A stretch of DNA of 64,000 nt from Radiobacillus kanasensis (lineage in GTDB: Bacteria; Bacillota; Bacilli; Bacillales; Amphibacillaceae), in assembly GCF_021049245.1 (NCBI RefSeq), contig NZ_CP088020.1:372001-436000 (forward strand). The letters run 5' to 3'. The position numbers were made by a program, and so were the translations under genes. Below the pieces are notes generated by a model that saw nothing but the letters and a program-made list of their open reading frames with translations, ran no database searches and was not told where the DNA came from. Shown here piece after piece: positions 41,788-50,936 of the stretch. Each line of letters starts with the position of its first letter. The first letter of the stretch is position 1.

Positions 41788-42033
41788 ATGACAAAGCAAA
41801 ATGTTGTTGTCTATGTAAGCAATGGATGCGGCGAGTGCAAAAAAGTCATAAATCACTTAGAAGATTGGGGTGTGCCATTTATCGAAAAAAATATAAACGA
41901 AAATAAAGAATATTTTCGTGAACTACAAAAGAACAAGGTATATGGTACACCTGCCGTCTTTAAAGATGATGATATCGTATTAGGCTTTCAAGAAAGAAGA
42001 TTAAAGCAAACATTAGGAATCGTAGGTCACTGA
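41788..42033 (+). CDS. Glutaredoxin-like redox protein
   Basis: 81 residues, thioredoxin fold of the NrdH/glutaredoxin size. The active site is SNGCGECKKV (Cys-Gly-Glu-Cys at about 14-17), and the cis-Pro motif is VYGTPAVF. It probably reduces disulfides of an unknown partner. SD AAGGGGG precedes ATG 41788. Confidence 0.85.
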   Translation: MTKQNVVVYVSNGCGECKKVINHLEDWGVPFIEKNINENKEYFRELQKNKVYGTPAVFKDDDIVLGFQERRLKQTLGIVGH

Positions 42034-42089
42034 ATCAGTCGTATGTGCATAATATATAGGGAATAACTTGTAGTAAACGAGGTGTTCCT

Positions 42090-42497
42090 ATGACGCAATG
42101 GAGAGCGCCGAATTCTAACTTTCAGTCGAAACGGGGACCTTTTTATTCTCCTTATTCTCAGGCGAATTATCCTATGAATGGAAAGCAAAAAGGAACTCCC
42201 GCCGGTTGGCATCCATCATATCCACCGCAACAGCCGAAGGGAAGTCCTTACCCAATGACTCCATACCAGTTTTACCAAAAACCGCAGCAACCAAATAACT
42301 GGGGTAGCTACTTTCAGCAACCTCAACCGGGACAATATGGGAACCCGCCGAATGGGATTATGCAATATTTTCAAGATGAGAACGGACAGCTAGACTATGA
42401 TAAGATGTTTTCGACATTTGGTCAAATCTCCAGTACGGTGAAACAAGTGTCCCCGATTGTTAAAGAATTCGGAACAATATTTAAAGGTTTGAAATAA
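42090..42497 (+). CDS. yppG: YppG-like Pro/Gln/Tyr-rich protein
   Basis: 135 residues. The first two thirds are low-complexity and rich in Pro, Gln, Tyr and Gly (SPYSQANYP, PPQQPKGSPYPM, FQQPQPGQYGNPP), and the C-terminus is the conserved YppG segment (FQDENGQLDYDKMFSTFGQI then SSTVKQVSPIVKEFGTIFKG). YppG-family proteins in Bacillus are associated with the spore coat or sporulation; the composition is coat-like. SD GAGGTG precedes ATG 42090. A hairpin at 42506-42535 follows. Confidence 0.82.
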   Translation: MTQWRAPNSNFQSKRGPFYSPYSQANYPMNGKQKGTPAGWHPSYPPQQPKGSPYPMTPYQFYQKPQQPNNWGSYFQQPQPGQYGNPPNGIMQYFQDENGQLDYDKMFSTFGQISSTVKQVSPIVKEFGTIFKGLK

Positions 42498-42613
42498 CAC
42501 TCTTAATCCTTGTCACTTTTGACAGGGATTTTATCTTTTTCAGTGGATTTTACCATTCATGAAATTGGTGTAATACGAAATACTAACCGAAAATAAGAAA
42601 AGGAGAAAGATCG

Positions 42614-43318
42614 ATGATTGGTTGTATGTGTATCCATGGGTTTACAGGTGGGCCATATGAGGTAGCACCTGTCGCGAATTTTCTTCAAACTAGAACCAAT
42701 TGGGATGTACGCGTCCCGACATTACCAGGTCATGGGAGATTATTATCGTTGAAAAATAGAACCTACCAACAATGGATTGCTTCCGCAGAACAAACCATTC
42801 AAGAGCTGAAAAAAGATTGTGATGTTGTCTATATTGTTGGTTTTTCTATGGGAGGAATGATTGCGGCCTACTTAGCGGCAAAGTACAAAGTAGACAAATT
42901 AGTGCTCCTATCCGCATCGCGTAAATATATTAGCCTGACACAGATGGCAAGGGATATATTTTCGTTCATCAAAGACGGATGTAAGGGTTGTTTGGGGGAA
43001 AACGAGCATTACCAACGCATAAAAGAAAAAAGAGGGTTAATTCCGTTTCAAGCCTTTATAGAGTTTTGGAAATGTATGCAGTACACGAAGCCTTATATAC
43101 GCTCCTTAGATTGCCCTGTTTTAATTGCTCAAGGACAAAGAGATGGAATGGTTCCGGTGAAATCTGCCTATTACTTAGAAAAAGAGATCCCATCCCCCAC
43201 TCAGCTCGTGTTGTTCCAAAAGTCTAAGCACCTACTCTGTCTAGGAGAAGAAAAGGATGAGATATTCAAATCCATCTACTCATTTTTGAATCCTAAGGAC
43301 AAAGTTTCCAATCCTTAG
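42614..43318 (+). CDS. Alpha/beta hydrolase (carboxylesterase/monoacylglycerol-lipase type)
   Basis: 234 residues. The oxyanion region CIHGFTGGPYE, the nucleophile elbow VGFSMGG (Ser78), Asp in AQGQRDGMVP (about 178) and His in KSKHLLCLG (about 207) form the catalytic set. It resembles Bacillus Est30/YvaK carboxylesterases. Cytoplasmic. SD AAAGGAG precedes ATG 42614. Confidence 0.88.
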   Translation: MIGCMCIHGFTGGPYEVAPVANFLQTRTNWDVRVPTLPGHGRLLSLKNRTYQQWIASAEQTIQELKKDCDVVYIVGFSMGGMIAAYLAAKYKVDKLVLLSASRKYISLTQMARDIFSFIKDGCKGCLGENEHYQRIKEKRGLIPFQAFIEFWKCMQYTKPYIRSLDCPVLIAQGQRDGMVPVKSAYYLEKEIPSPTQLVLFQKSKHLLCLGEEKDEIFKSIYSFLNPKDKVSNP

Positions 43319-43750
43319 TTAGGAAGGAATAACGGCACTCTCTACCAAAACAATATTTGTATATTTTTGTTGCTTCATCGAAAAATAGAAATAATAAAGA
43401 ACTTAGAGGCCGTTATTTCTTTTTAGCGATTCAGTTGCATCTTCATACCGACTTCCTACTAATTAGGATGTGCAGAATCGATTGTTTGAAAATCGTTCCT
43501 GTTATAGGTAGAATTACTAGTAAGAGTGTGGTAAGATGTAGAAATCTAATGAATGCTTGCCTTAGGCCTCTTCAAAAAATGAAGGAAGGCTTTTTTCATG
43601 TAATAAAGGGCTAGTTACGTTGTAAGTTATTCATCAGCCTAGTTGGAGTCTGTTAACCAATTGTCTTTAATAGGCTTGCTCGGTATGAAAAGGTGATTTG
43701 CTACGCATAGAAAAATAGAGATTTAAGTATAGAAGGAGTCTGAAAAGATA
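43319..43750. other. Intergenic region: terminators and cshA leader
   Basis: 432 bases. AATAACGGC (43328-43336) pairs with GCCGTTATT (43409-43417), followed by TCTTTTT, a long-loop terminator for the hydrolase. A second terminator-like hairpin (GCCTCTTC...GAAGGAAGGC, then TTTTTT) lies at about 43566-43596. The last 150 bases probably form the 5' UTR of cshA. An 85-codon ORF here lacks an SD and is not credible. Confidence 0.5.
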
Positions 43751-45220
43751 GTGACAACATTTAGTTCATTAGGAATTTCAAAACCGGTAATGAAAGCATT
43801 GGAAAAGATGGGGTTTGAAGAAGCAACTCCAATCCAAGAGCAAACGATACCGTTAGGATTAGAAGGAAAAGATGTCATTGGACAAGCTCAAACAGGTACT
43901 GGTAAAACAGCTGCGTTCGGTATTCCAATGATTGAAAAAATCGACAAAGACGTGAAAAAAATCCAAGGGCTTGTTATTGCGCCAACGCGTGAGCTAGCTA
44001 TTCAAGTAGGTGAAGAAATTCATCGTCTAGGACAATTTAAAGGGATTCGTACATTACCTGTCTACGGTGGTCAGCATATGGACCGTCAAATTAGAGCACT
44101 TCGAGAAGGTCCTCAAATCGTCGTAGCTACACCTGGACGTCTTTTAGATCATATCCGCAGAAAAACAATCAACATCGGTAGTGTTCATACAGCAGTATTG
44201 GATGAAGCGGACGAAATGCTAAACATGGGCTTTATTGATGATATTCGTGATATCTTAAAAGCGATTCCGGAAGAACGTCAAACGCTTCTCTTCTCCGCAA
44301 CGATGCCGAAAGAGATTCGTGATATCGGAACAAAGTTAATGAAAAAGCCGGAAGAGGTAAAGATCAAAGCGAAGGAAATGACGGTAGAGAATATCGATCA
44401 ATACTTTGTAGAAGTACACGAAAAACAGAAATTTGATACGCTGACCAACCTTCTTGATATCCATGCACCGACATTAGCAATTATTTTCGGACGTACGAAA
44501 AAACGTGTAGACGAGGTTACAGAAGGATTGCATGCTCGTGGATTTAGAGCGGAAGGAATTCACGGCGATCTAACGCAAGGAAAAAGAATGTCAGTTTTAA
44601 ACAAGTTTAAAAACGGTAGAATAGAAATTCTTGTTGCAACAGATGTGGCAGCGAGAGGTCTAGATATCTCTGGTGTTACCCATGTGTACAATTTTGATAT
44701 CCCACAAGATCCAGAAAGCTATGTACACCGTATCGGTCGTACAGGAAGAGCTGGGAAAGGTGGAGAAGCAGTTTCCTTTATTACTCCAAGAGAAGTGCCA
44801 CATTTGCACTTAATTGAAAAAGTAACCAAAGGAAAGATCAAACGCATGCAAGCTCCGTCTATGGATGAAGCGAGACGTGGTCAACAACAAGTTACATTGG
44901 ATAAATTAACGTCCACCATTGAAAAACAAGAGTTAGATGCATATCGGGAGTCTGCAACGGAAATTTTGAATCAATACGATTCTGTAACGGTTGTAGCAGC
45001 TGCGCTGAAGATGCTAACGAAAGGTGGTCGTCGCAATGCACCTGTTACGATCAGCTCCGTAGCACCGGTAAGTGTTAAACCGGCTTATAAAGATAAAGGC
45101 AAGAAGAAATTCCGTAACGATAACAAACGAAACTTTAATCGAAAAGGTGGCAAACCACAAAGAAATAGAAAGTTTCAAAATAAACGTGGTAGCTCCAACT
45201 TCCAATCTAAAAAAGATTAA
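43751..45220 (+). CDS. cshA: DEAD-box RNA helicase CshA
   Basis: 489 residues. Q-motif ([19 protein letters not shown]...PIQEQTIP), motif I AQTGTGKT, Ia [29 protein letters not shown] and [15 protein letters not shown] are all intact. A basic RNA-binding tail follows (Lys/Arg/Asn-rich, [17 protein letters not shown]). CshA is the main cold-shock helicase of Bacillus and is linked to the RNA degradosome and ribosome assembly. Start is GTG 43751, with AAGGAG unusually far (about 12 bases) upstream. It opens the syntenic cshA-tex block. Confidence 0.97.
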   Translation: MTTFSSLGISKPVMKALEKMGFEEATPIQEQTIPLGLEGKDVIGQAQTGTGKTAAFGIPMIEKIDKDVKKIQGLVIAPTRELAIQVGEEIHRLGQFKGIRTLPVYGGQHMDRQIRALREGPQIVVATPGRLLDHIRRKTINIGSVHTAVLDEADEMLNMGFIDDIRDILKAIPEERQTLLFSATMPKEIRDIGTKLMKKPEEVKIKAKEMTVENIDQYFVEVHEKQKFDTLTNLLDIHAPTLAIIFGRTKKRVDEVTEGLHARGFRAEGIHGDLTQGKRMSVLNKFKNGRIEILVATDVAARGLDISGVTHVYNFDIPQDPESYVHRIGRTGRAGKGGEAVSFITPREVPHLHLIEKVTKGKIKRMQAPSMDEARRGQQQVTLDKLTSTIEKQELDAYRESATEILNQYDSVTVVAAALKMLTKGGRRNAPVTISSVAPVSVKPAYKDKGKKKFRNDNKRNFNRKGGKPQRNRKFQNKRGSSNFQSKKD

Positions 45221-45223
45221 TTA

Positions 45224-45257
45224 AACCACTCCCTGGCCAATGTCAGGGAGTTTTTGT
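45224..45257 (+). terminator. Terminator of cshA
   Basis: ACTCCCTG pairs with CAGGGAGT, followed by TTTTG. Confidence 0.85.
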
Positions 45258-45562
45258 ATAATTATCAGAATTTATAAGTTGGTTCCTTTTCGGGATATTA
45301 CTCAAAGAAAAAAAGATTTAGCTCGAAGTAGTTATCGGCTCCCTGGAAATAAACTCCTCACTTGGCTTTTCTTAATGGATGAAACGAATTATCGAGGTGA
45401 TTCGTATTAAGTTGAGAAGTATTTATTTGGGTAACGGAGACGCCAAATATTCAGGTGAGCGCCAGAATCTAGTCCATCATCGCCAGGGAATAAGCCTAAT
45501 TCTCCTATTCCGGGTCCAAGATTCCCTCATAACAACCATTCCGTAAAAGAGAGGAGAGAAAT
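45258..45562. other. Intergenic region with a short dispersed motif
   Basis: 305 bases between cshA and ydbS. No credible ORF or strong hairpin was seen. It contains CGCCAAATATTCAGGTGAGC followed by GCCA (45441-45464), similar to a motif at 17720-17745. Confidence 0.4.
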
Positions 45563-46051
45563 ATGCGACATAGACCAATAAATAACCTAGCAACAGAAGC
45601 TATACAAGTGTGGCGAATTTATGCTATTATTCCATCTTTCGTTTTCCTATGTTTAATCATCACAGGGGTCGTCCTTAGCCGTATTATATTCGATCTACCT
45701 GTACCAATGTGGGTATTTATAAGTAGCTTTCTGGTATGGCTAATCCTTTCCTTCATAACCATCCTTGTAGTACCGAATGTGAATTGGAAAAGGTGGAGAT
45801 ATCAGGTGTTTGAGCAGGAAGTCGATATTGAACACGGACTGCTCATCATTAAGCGGACACTTATTCCAATGATCCGTGTCCAGCATGTGGACACAAAGCA
45901 AGGTCCCATATTGAAGAAGTTTGGTTTAGCGACTGTAACGATATCAACAGCGGCAACGAAGCATGAAATACCTGCGCTGAAGGAAGAAGAAGCCTATGAA
46001 TTGAGAGACCGTATTTCCGTACTAGCTAGGGTGGATGAAGATGATGTCTAA
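45563..46051 (+). CDS. ydbS: YdbS-like PH-domain membrane protein
   Basis: 162 residues. Two N-terminal transmembrane helices (about 20-40 and 48-70) precede a bacterial PH domain (bPH2) with RYQVFEQEVDIEHGLLIIKRTLIPMIRVQHVDTKQGP and the GLATVTISTAATKHEIPAL strand. Paired with YdbT as in B. subtilis, where the couple is implicated in membrane-level protection against some lantibiotic-like peptides. An SD (GAGAGGAG) precedes ATG 45563. Confidence 0.9.
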   Translation: MRHRPINNLATEAIQVWRIYAIIPSFVFLCLIITGVVLSRIIFDLPVPMWVFISSFLVWLILSFITILVVPNVNWKRWRYQVFEQEVDIEHGLLIIKRTLIPMIRVQHVDTKQGPILKKFGLATVTISTAATKHEIPALKEEEAYELRDRISVLARVDEDDV

Positions 46052-47513
46052 TGCCAATCGGTTGCATAAAGCAGCTATACTATTTAATTTTGTAAAGATA
46101 TTCCGAGAGGTTTTCTTAGGAGCAATCCTCGGCTTTTTGGCTACCTTCAAGAATATTAATTTGGGTGGCTTTTGGTTCGAAATTTTGTATGCTAGTCTGT
46201 TTATCCTATTTATCCTTCTTTTTAGTGTCATCCAATGGTTTCGATTCACCTATACAGTAGAGCATGACCACTTAAGGATTGATAGTGGTATTTTCGTAAA
46301 GAAGAAGCGGACAATATCCTTTAACCGAATTCAATCCATCGATGTGTCAGAAGGAATTGTTCATCGAATCTTCCAATTAGCAAAGGTAGAAGTGCAAACA
46401 GCAGGAGGAGATTTAGGTGCGAAAGCGGAAGCGGTGTTGAGCGCTGTAACGAGAGACAAAGCTTTCGAATTGCGAGAGTCCTTACAGCTAAAAACCGATA
46501 ATCAAGAACAAGAAGAGGAAGCGGAAAAGGAAGTCCTCACAAAGAATTCTAAAACAATATCAACAAGAAGACTACTGCTCGCGGCTACTACAACAAACGG
46601 CTTTGGTGTGTTCTTTTCCTTTGCTGCGTTGATCTTACCTCAATTTGGTCAAGTGCTGCCCGATCGAATCTATGAGAATGTATTCGATTGGGTTATTCAT
46701 CTGAGCATACCGTTTCTAATCCTATTAGCTGGAGTAACTGGAATTCTATTATGGGGGACTGCAGCATTAGGCTCCTTGCTAAAATATAGCTCCTTTACTA
46801 TTCAAAAGTCGGAAGATGATTTGCAGATTTCTCACGGACTCTTGGAGAAAAAACAGCTGACACTAGCCACTAAACGGATTCAAGCGATCAGTGTTCGAGA
46901 GGATTTACTCCGCCAATGGATAGGGTACGTTACCATTCATGCAGAAGTTGTCGGTGGAAGTATGGGTGCAAATGGAGGAACTTCCGTATTACTGTTTCCA
47001 TTATTAAAAAAGGCCGAAGTGGCATCTTTTGTCGAGCAGTTTGTTCCGGATTATCAGCCTGAGTTCGTTAATCAAACCTTACCGAAACGATCTAGAAGAC
47101 GATTTTTATTTCGAATGATAGCACCTGTCATCATTGGATCCATCCCAACGTTTTACTTTTTTCCATCCTACAGTTGGATTGGAATTGTCCTTTTATTGCT
47201 CGCCTTCTTATTGGGATTGTTCCAATATAAAGATAGTGGATTTAATATTGCTGGAGATAAGCTAACATTACGATATCGAGTTATTGGGAAAAACACTGTC
47301 ATACTGTATCGAAAAAGAATTCAGTCTTTAACAACATCCGATCATTATTTGCAACAACGTCAATCCTTGAAAACATTGAAGTGTTCTGTAGCAGCAGTTA
47401 GTGGAATCGGAAAAACTTTTTCTTATAAAGATGGGGACGAAAAGCAGGTGGCAGAGGTGTTCGACTGGTATTCCTTTCAGAGAAAAGAAAAAGAAGCTGA
47501 GGCAAAACTATAA
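46041..47513 (+). CDS. ydbT: YdbT-like triple PH-domain membrane protein
   Basis: 490 residues with three bPH2 repeats (about 65-155, 240-330, 395-480), each preceded by a transmembrane hairpin. The repeats carry the ISFNRIQSIDVSEG, LATKRIQAISVRED and YRKRIQSLTTSDH motifs. The gene overlaps ydbS by 11 bases. I chose ATG 46041 (6 bases after AGGGTGG); ATG 46035 and 46044 are close alternatives. Function beyond YdbS partnership is unknown. Repeat copy C begins right after the stop. Confidence 0.9.
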   Translation: MMSNANRLHKAAILFNFVKIFREVFLGAILGFLATFKNINLGGFWFEILYASLFILFILLFSVIQWFRFTYTVEHDHLRIDSGIFVKKKRTISFNRIQSIDVSEGIVHRIFQLAKVEVQTAGGDLGAKAEAVLSAVTRDKAFELRESLQLKTDNQEQEEEAEKEVLTKNSKTISTRRLLLAATTTNGFGVFFSFAALILPQFGQVLPDRIYENVFDWVIHLSIPFLILLAGVTGILLWGTAALGSLLKYSSFTIQKSEDDLQISHGLLEKKQLTLATKRIQAISVREDLLRQWIGYVTIHAEVVGGSMGANGGTSVLLFPLLKKAEVASFVEQFVPDYQPEFVNQTLPKRSRRRFLFRMIAPVIIGSIPTFYFFPSYSWIGIVLLLLAFLLGLFQYKDSGFNIAGDKLTLRYRVIGKNTVILYRKRIQSLTTSDHYLQQRQSLKTLKCSVAAVSGIGKTFSYKDGDEKQVAEVFDWYSFQRKEKEAEAKL

Positions 47514-48201
47514 GCTCCCACTCTAAAGACGAACGATTACAGATAGAAGTGTAGAGTGTACGTTTCAATGGTTGGGCCTTCATTCACAGTTGATATAAAA
47601 TGCGACACAACTCTAATTAAAAATTTTATGAAAAAAATAATGATGTGAAACCTGATGCCGGCGCTCTGGCAGAATACTTCGCTTTCCGCGGGCACGGCCT
47701 CAGCTTCCTCGGAAGAACCCCACTTCCTTGAAAAAGAAACCCGCTTTTTCTGCGTGCGATGTTTATTCTAAGAAGCTTTCCTTGTCCTGCGGGATCTTCG
47801 GCTCGCGCTGTTCCCGCAGGAGTCTCCGTATTCTGCCTTCGCTAAGTTGATATTTCTAATTTGGTAAACTTGGTAGCCAAAAGCAGATGGTTAAATCCTC
47901 TAAATAATTGGAAACCCTATTCAAAAAATTATAAGTCTGATAATATGAATCGCTACTTAATAAGGTTTCACTTCACTTATAATTATTAAAAATTACTTTA
48001 TACCTTCGGAACTTTATGGCTTTATGAACCTTATTTGTCAGCTGCTTACGGCATGTTGATTGGAGTGGAGGGCAGTCGACTCCTACCATGAAAATAAGGT
48101 TCTAATATATGGAAAAATGGCAATACTAAGGTAGACGCAGCTCATTCGTTTTTTTGAGGAGAGCGCCACATTCTAAGATCTAATGAAGTTGGAGATTAAT
48201 T

Positions 48202-49425
48202 TTAAGACACTTTTGGTTCCACAATTGTCACTGTGTAACCTAAACTCTCTAATCTTCGTAGTGAATGCTTAACAACGGATTGTTGTCTTTGTTTGTCGAA
48301 GTAATCTTCTCCTAAATCTACATACATTTCTTTTCGTGTTAAGAGATAATAGGAGATTCGTAATATCGCATGAGCTACAACGATTCCTGCACGCTTTTTA
48401 CCTTTACGTGAAGCTGTTCGCCGGTAAAGTGCACCAAGGTAGTTTTTGGATCCTCGAACAGAATGAGCTGCTTCAATCAGTGCTGATTTAAGATACTTGT
48501 TTCCATTCAACGTTTTAGATGATTTACGTTTTCCAGCACTTTGGTTATTTCCAGGAACTAATCCAGCCCATGAACACATTTGAGGTGCAGTAGGAAATTG
48601 CTCCTTTATATTTGTACCAAGCTCTGCAAGCATTTGTTCCGCCATTTTTCTCCCAATACCAGGAATGGAATCTAAACGGTCTATATCTTCTTGAGAGTCT
48701 TCCATCCTTTTCGCTATCTCTTTATCTAGTTTATCGATTTGATCCGTCAGGAAATCGATATGATCTAGAATCGTTTTTATCATGAACCGTTGGTGTTCTT
48801 GAACATACCCTTGAAGTGCGAGTTTCAATTCATCCTTTTTCTTCTTCATTACTCCTCTCGCAAAGGTTGTTAACTCTTCGAGATCATCATTTCCTTCGGA
48901 TATGGATCGAAGCATATCACGAGCAGAAACTCCCATAATGTCAGAAACAACAGAACCAAGTTTGATATTAGCTCCTTCTAACACTTTTTGAATCCGATTA
49001 TATTGTCTGGCACGCTCTTCAATAATACTTCGACGATAACGAACAAGTTCACGTAATTCTCGCTGGTTTCGATCAGGAATAAAACTAGCTTTAAGTAAAC
49101 CGTGACGAAGTAATTTGGCTATCCATTCGGCATCTTTCACATCCGTTTTACGCCCGGGGACAGCCTTAATGTGTTGAGCATTCACAACTAGATATTCAAT
49201 ATCTTCTGCTTCTAGTAGATTGACAATGGGTTTCCAGTAGACACTTGTACTTTCCATTGCCACATGGGTACACTTATGTTTCTTCACCCAGTCCACCAAC
49301 TCAATTAGATATATGGTTTTAGTTGAAAAAGTTTCAATCTCCTTTCCTTCTGTTGTAATGGCACAAGCGGTAATGGTATCCTTGTGGACATCCATACCAC
49401 AAGCATTCTCAATGATTACATCCAT
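48202..49425 (-). CDS. IS110-family transposase (DEDD recombinase)
   Basis: 407 residues from ATG 49425 (AAAGGA eight bases upstream; the frame runs 16 codons further into the leader). The RuvC-like N-terminal domain has Asp12 (GMDVHKDT), Glu58 (VAMESTSVYW) and Asp95/Asp98 (GRKTDVKDAEWIAKLL). A coiled-coil middle (about 150-240) leads to the Transposase_20 domain with IPGIGRKMAEQMLAELG and the conserved serine region GNNQSAGKRKSSKT. IS110 recombinases act with a bridge RNA that pairs with donor and target DNA. The gene seems intact, so the element may be active. Confidence 0.96.
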   Translation of the reverse strand: MDVIIENACGMDVHKDTITACAITTEGKEIETFSTKTIYLIELVDWVKKHKCTHVAMESTSVYWKPIVNLLEAEDIEYLVVNAQHIKAVPGRKTDVKDAEWIAKLLRHGLLKASFIPDRNQRELRELVRYRRSIIEERARQYNRIQKVLEGANIKLGSVVSDIMGVSARDMLRSISEGNDDLEELTTFARGVMKKKKDELKLALQGYVQEHQRFMIKTILDHIDFLTDQIDKLDKEIAKRMEDSQEDIDRLDSIPGIGRKMAEQMLAELGTNIKEQFPTAPQMCSWAGLVPGNNQSAGKRKSSKTLNGNKYLKSALIEAAHSVRGSKNYLGALYRRTASRKGKKRAGIVVAHAILRISYYLLTRKEMYVDLGEDYFDKQRQQSVVKHSLRRLESLGYTVTIVEPKVS

Positions 49426-49469
49426 TGAAAACATCCTTTCTACGGCAAATAATAATGGAGGCTGGCGCA

Positions 49470-49650
49470 ACAACCAGAATAGGGTTAATCTACCATGAGT
49501 GCTTCCCTTAAAAGGAGCAACAGTCTGTGATGCACCGTGGTCGAAGGAGTCAGACTGCGGGTAGGGCTCTCACGCACCAAGGAGTCTCGACCTTCCTCAT
49601 CCAGCCGTAGCATCAGTATAGCCACACAATAACTATTTTCATTCTCTGTG
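49470..49650 (-). ncRNA. Predicted bridge RNA of the IS110 element
   Basis: In the 5' noncoding leader, GGTCGA and TCGACC (minus strand, around 49592 and 49541) enclose a loop holding CCCGCAG (complement of 49555-49561) and two copies of GACTCCT (complements of 49545-49551 and 49580-49586). These match the two halves of the actual target GACTC-CT-GCGGG. Further 3' in the RNA, TCATGGTAG (complement of 49490-49498) repeats the element's own right end plus core (48083-48091). Target loop before donor loop is the order known for IS621-type bridge RNAs. Ends and folding are not determined. Confidence 0.72.
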
Positions 49651-50003
49651 GTGTATAGCTGTTTTCGCGATACATGAATGACTGCGGGAAAAGCAACAGT
49701 CGAAGACCCCAAAAGATGCACCTGCGTCTTCTAGTAACGCTTCGAAGTAAGCTTCCTCGGTGCAAGGCAGCAAAGATGCTTATTCGATGTAGTAGCCTGG
49801 CTGAGACGTTGCCCGCGGAAAGCGACTGTCCGTAGCGGAAATCAACATAGCAGTTACGTCGCAGTCTATATAAAAATAGGAACAATATCAACAAATGCAT
49901 CCTAAAAGAAAAATCCGAACTGACTCGAATTCTAATGAATGAATTTTGAATCATAGTTCGGATTTTATTAGGGTTAAAATACTTTTGTTCTAGCCTCTTT
50001 GCT

Positions 50004-50768
50004 TTAAAGAATCCCGCCAATTAACCCTAGCAGACCGAGTAGAACGATAAGTCCCCATAATAATGGTGTGAGATATTTTTTCCATGGAATCCTTCTTTTG
50101 TTCCAACGGTTTGGGTCAAAGGAAACGGAGGAGTCATCTCTAACTCGTCGTTTTCTCCAAGGATTAAAGGCCTGAACATTCTTTACGATAATGGGACCCA
50201 ATGCAAATCCACCAATTAAACCAAATATATGGGCAGCTATATTAATATTTGGTCGGAAAAAGGACATGAGTACACCGATCACTAAGATTACGACAATGAT
50301 TTGGGAGCTAGATGGATCAATAAGGTGTTTTCGGAAAAATATCATATAAAGATATAAGCCCAATATCCCATAAATGGCCCCAGAAGCCCCGAAGTGAATG
50401 GTGAACTGCGTTGGTTCCATGATATACGTAAAAAAGTTTCCAAATATACCGGTAAAAAGAAATACGAACAAAAACTTGAACTTGCCTAGCATCTGCTCTA
50501 GAGCGGGACCAAATAGGACAAGAGAAAAACAGTTGAACAATACGTGCATGATGCCGTTTGGATCATGGATGAAGATAGCGGTGACGAGTCTCCAATATTG
50601 ACCTTCATGGATTAGTGGGTTAAAACCTACCCCCCACTGGTAAATGATATCTTCCCCAAAAGGAAAGAGAAGGATGAGAACCCAAATAGCTAGCTGGATA
50701 GCGATTAGGGAAGTCACAATAGGATAAAGGCGGATAAATTGTTTAAAGCTTTCCGTTCGTACGAACAT
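50004..50768 (-). CDS. ydcA: Rhomboid intramembrane serine protease (YdcA)
   Basis: 254 residues with six transmembrane helices plus a seventh at the C-terminus (about 232-252) after a basic linker. The catalytic dyad is Ser129 (HFGASGAIYG) and His180 (NIAAHIFGLIGGF), and the conserved HVLFNCFSLVLFGPALE loop/helix region is present. It should cleave membrane-spanning substrates. Located between ydbT and acpS as in B. subtilis, but on the opposite strand to them. SD GAGGGAAT precedes ATG 50768. Confidence 0.93.
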   Translation of the reverse strand: MFVRTESFKQFIRLYPIVTSLIAIQLAIWVLILLFPFGEDIIYQWGVGFNPLIHEGQYWRLVTAIFIHDPNGIMHVLFNCFSLVLFGPALEQMLGKFKFLFVFLFTGIFGNFFTYIMEPTQFTIHFGASGAIYGILGLYLYMIFFRKHLIDPSSSQIIVVILVIGVLMSFFRPNINIAAHIFGLIGGFALGPIIVKNVQAFNPWRKRRVRDDSSVSFDPNRWNKRRIPWKKYLTPLLWGLIVLLGLLGLIGGIL

Positions 50769-50936
50769 GATTATTCCCTCCAGATTGTCTCTTTTTTTAT
50801 CTATATTCTTATTCTTTCATTCTCATTAATTTCTTTCCATTGTTTCCCTTGTTCCCACCGCTCAAACTTGCGAACATAGAAGCTCTTTCACTTTTTCGAT
50901 ATACTAGCATTAAATTAATGTAAAGGTGAGACGATT

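Larger units (their letters stand above)
48085..49683 (-). mobile_element. IS110-family insertion sequence
   Basis: About 1.6 kb, inserted in repeat copy C. The dinucleotide CT occurs at both junctions (48083-48084 and 49682-49683), consistent with a two-base core exchange and no longer target duplication. The ends lack long inverted repeats, as expected. The transposase (minus strand) is preceded by a roughly 255-base noncoding leader and followed by about 117 bases, the arrangement of the IS110 group. Boundaries come from comparing with copy B, where GACTCCT runs straight into GTGGGAAAGGAACAG. Confidence 0.85.
47514..50003. repeat. Long composite intergenic repeat, copy C (split by IS110 element)
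   Basis: Fills the gap between convergent ydbT and ydcA. It starts with the TAAAGACGAACGATTACA strip, then a module with CGCTTTCCGCGGGCACGGCC (about 47680) and its mate (about 47790). After some unique sequence comes the half-site GTCGACTCCT (48075-48084), the IS110 insertion, and the continuation GCGGGAAAAGCAACAGTCGA (49684 on), the AAATCCGAACT/AGTTCGGATTT hairpin (49911-49921, 49955-49965) and the end TTTTGTTCTAGCCTCTTTGC. Without the insertion the copy is about 0.9 kb. Confidence 0.82.

Noticed and set aside
43357..43614. 85-codon ORF between the hydrolase and cshA
   Set aside because: No SD, spans two terminator-like hairpins, and composition is not protein-like.
49485..50020. ORFs on the minus strand across the IS110 leader and repeat copy C
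   Set aside because: They cross the IS boundary and repeat DNA and lack start signals; the region is better explained as bridge RNA plus repeat.
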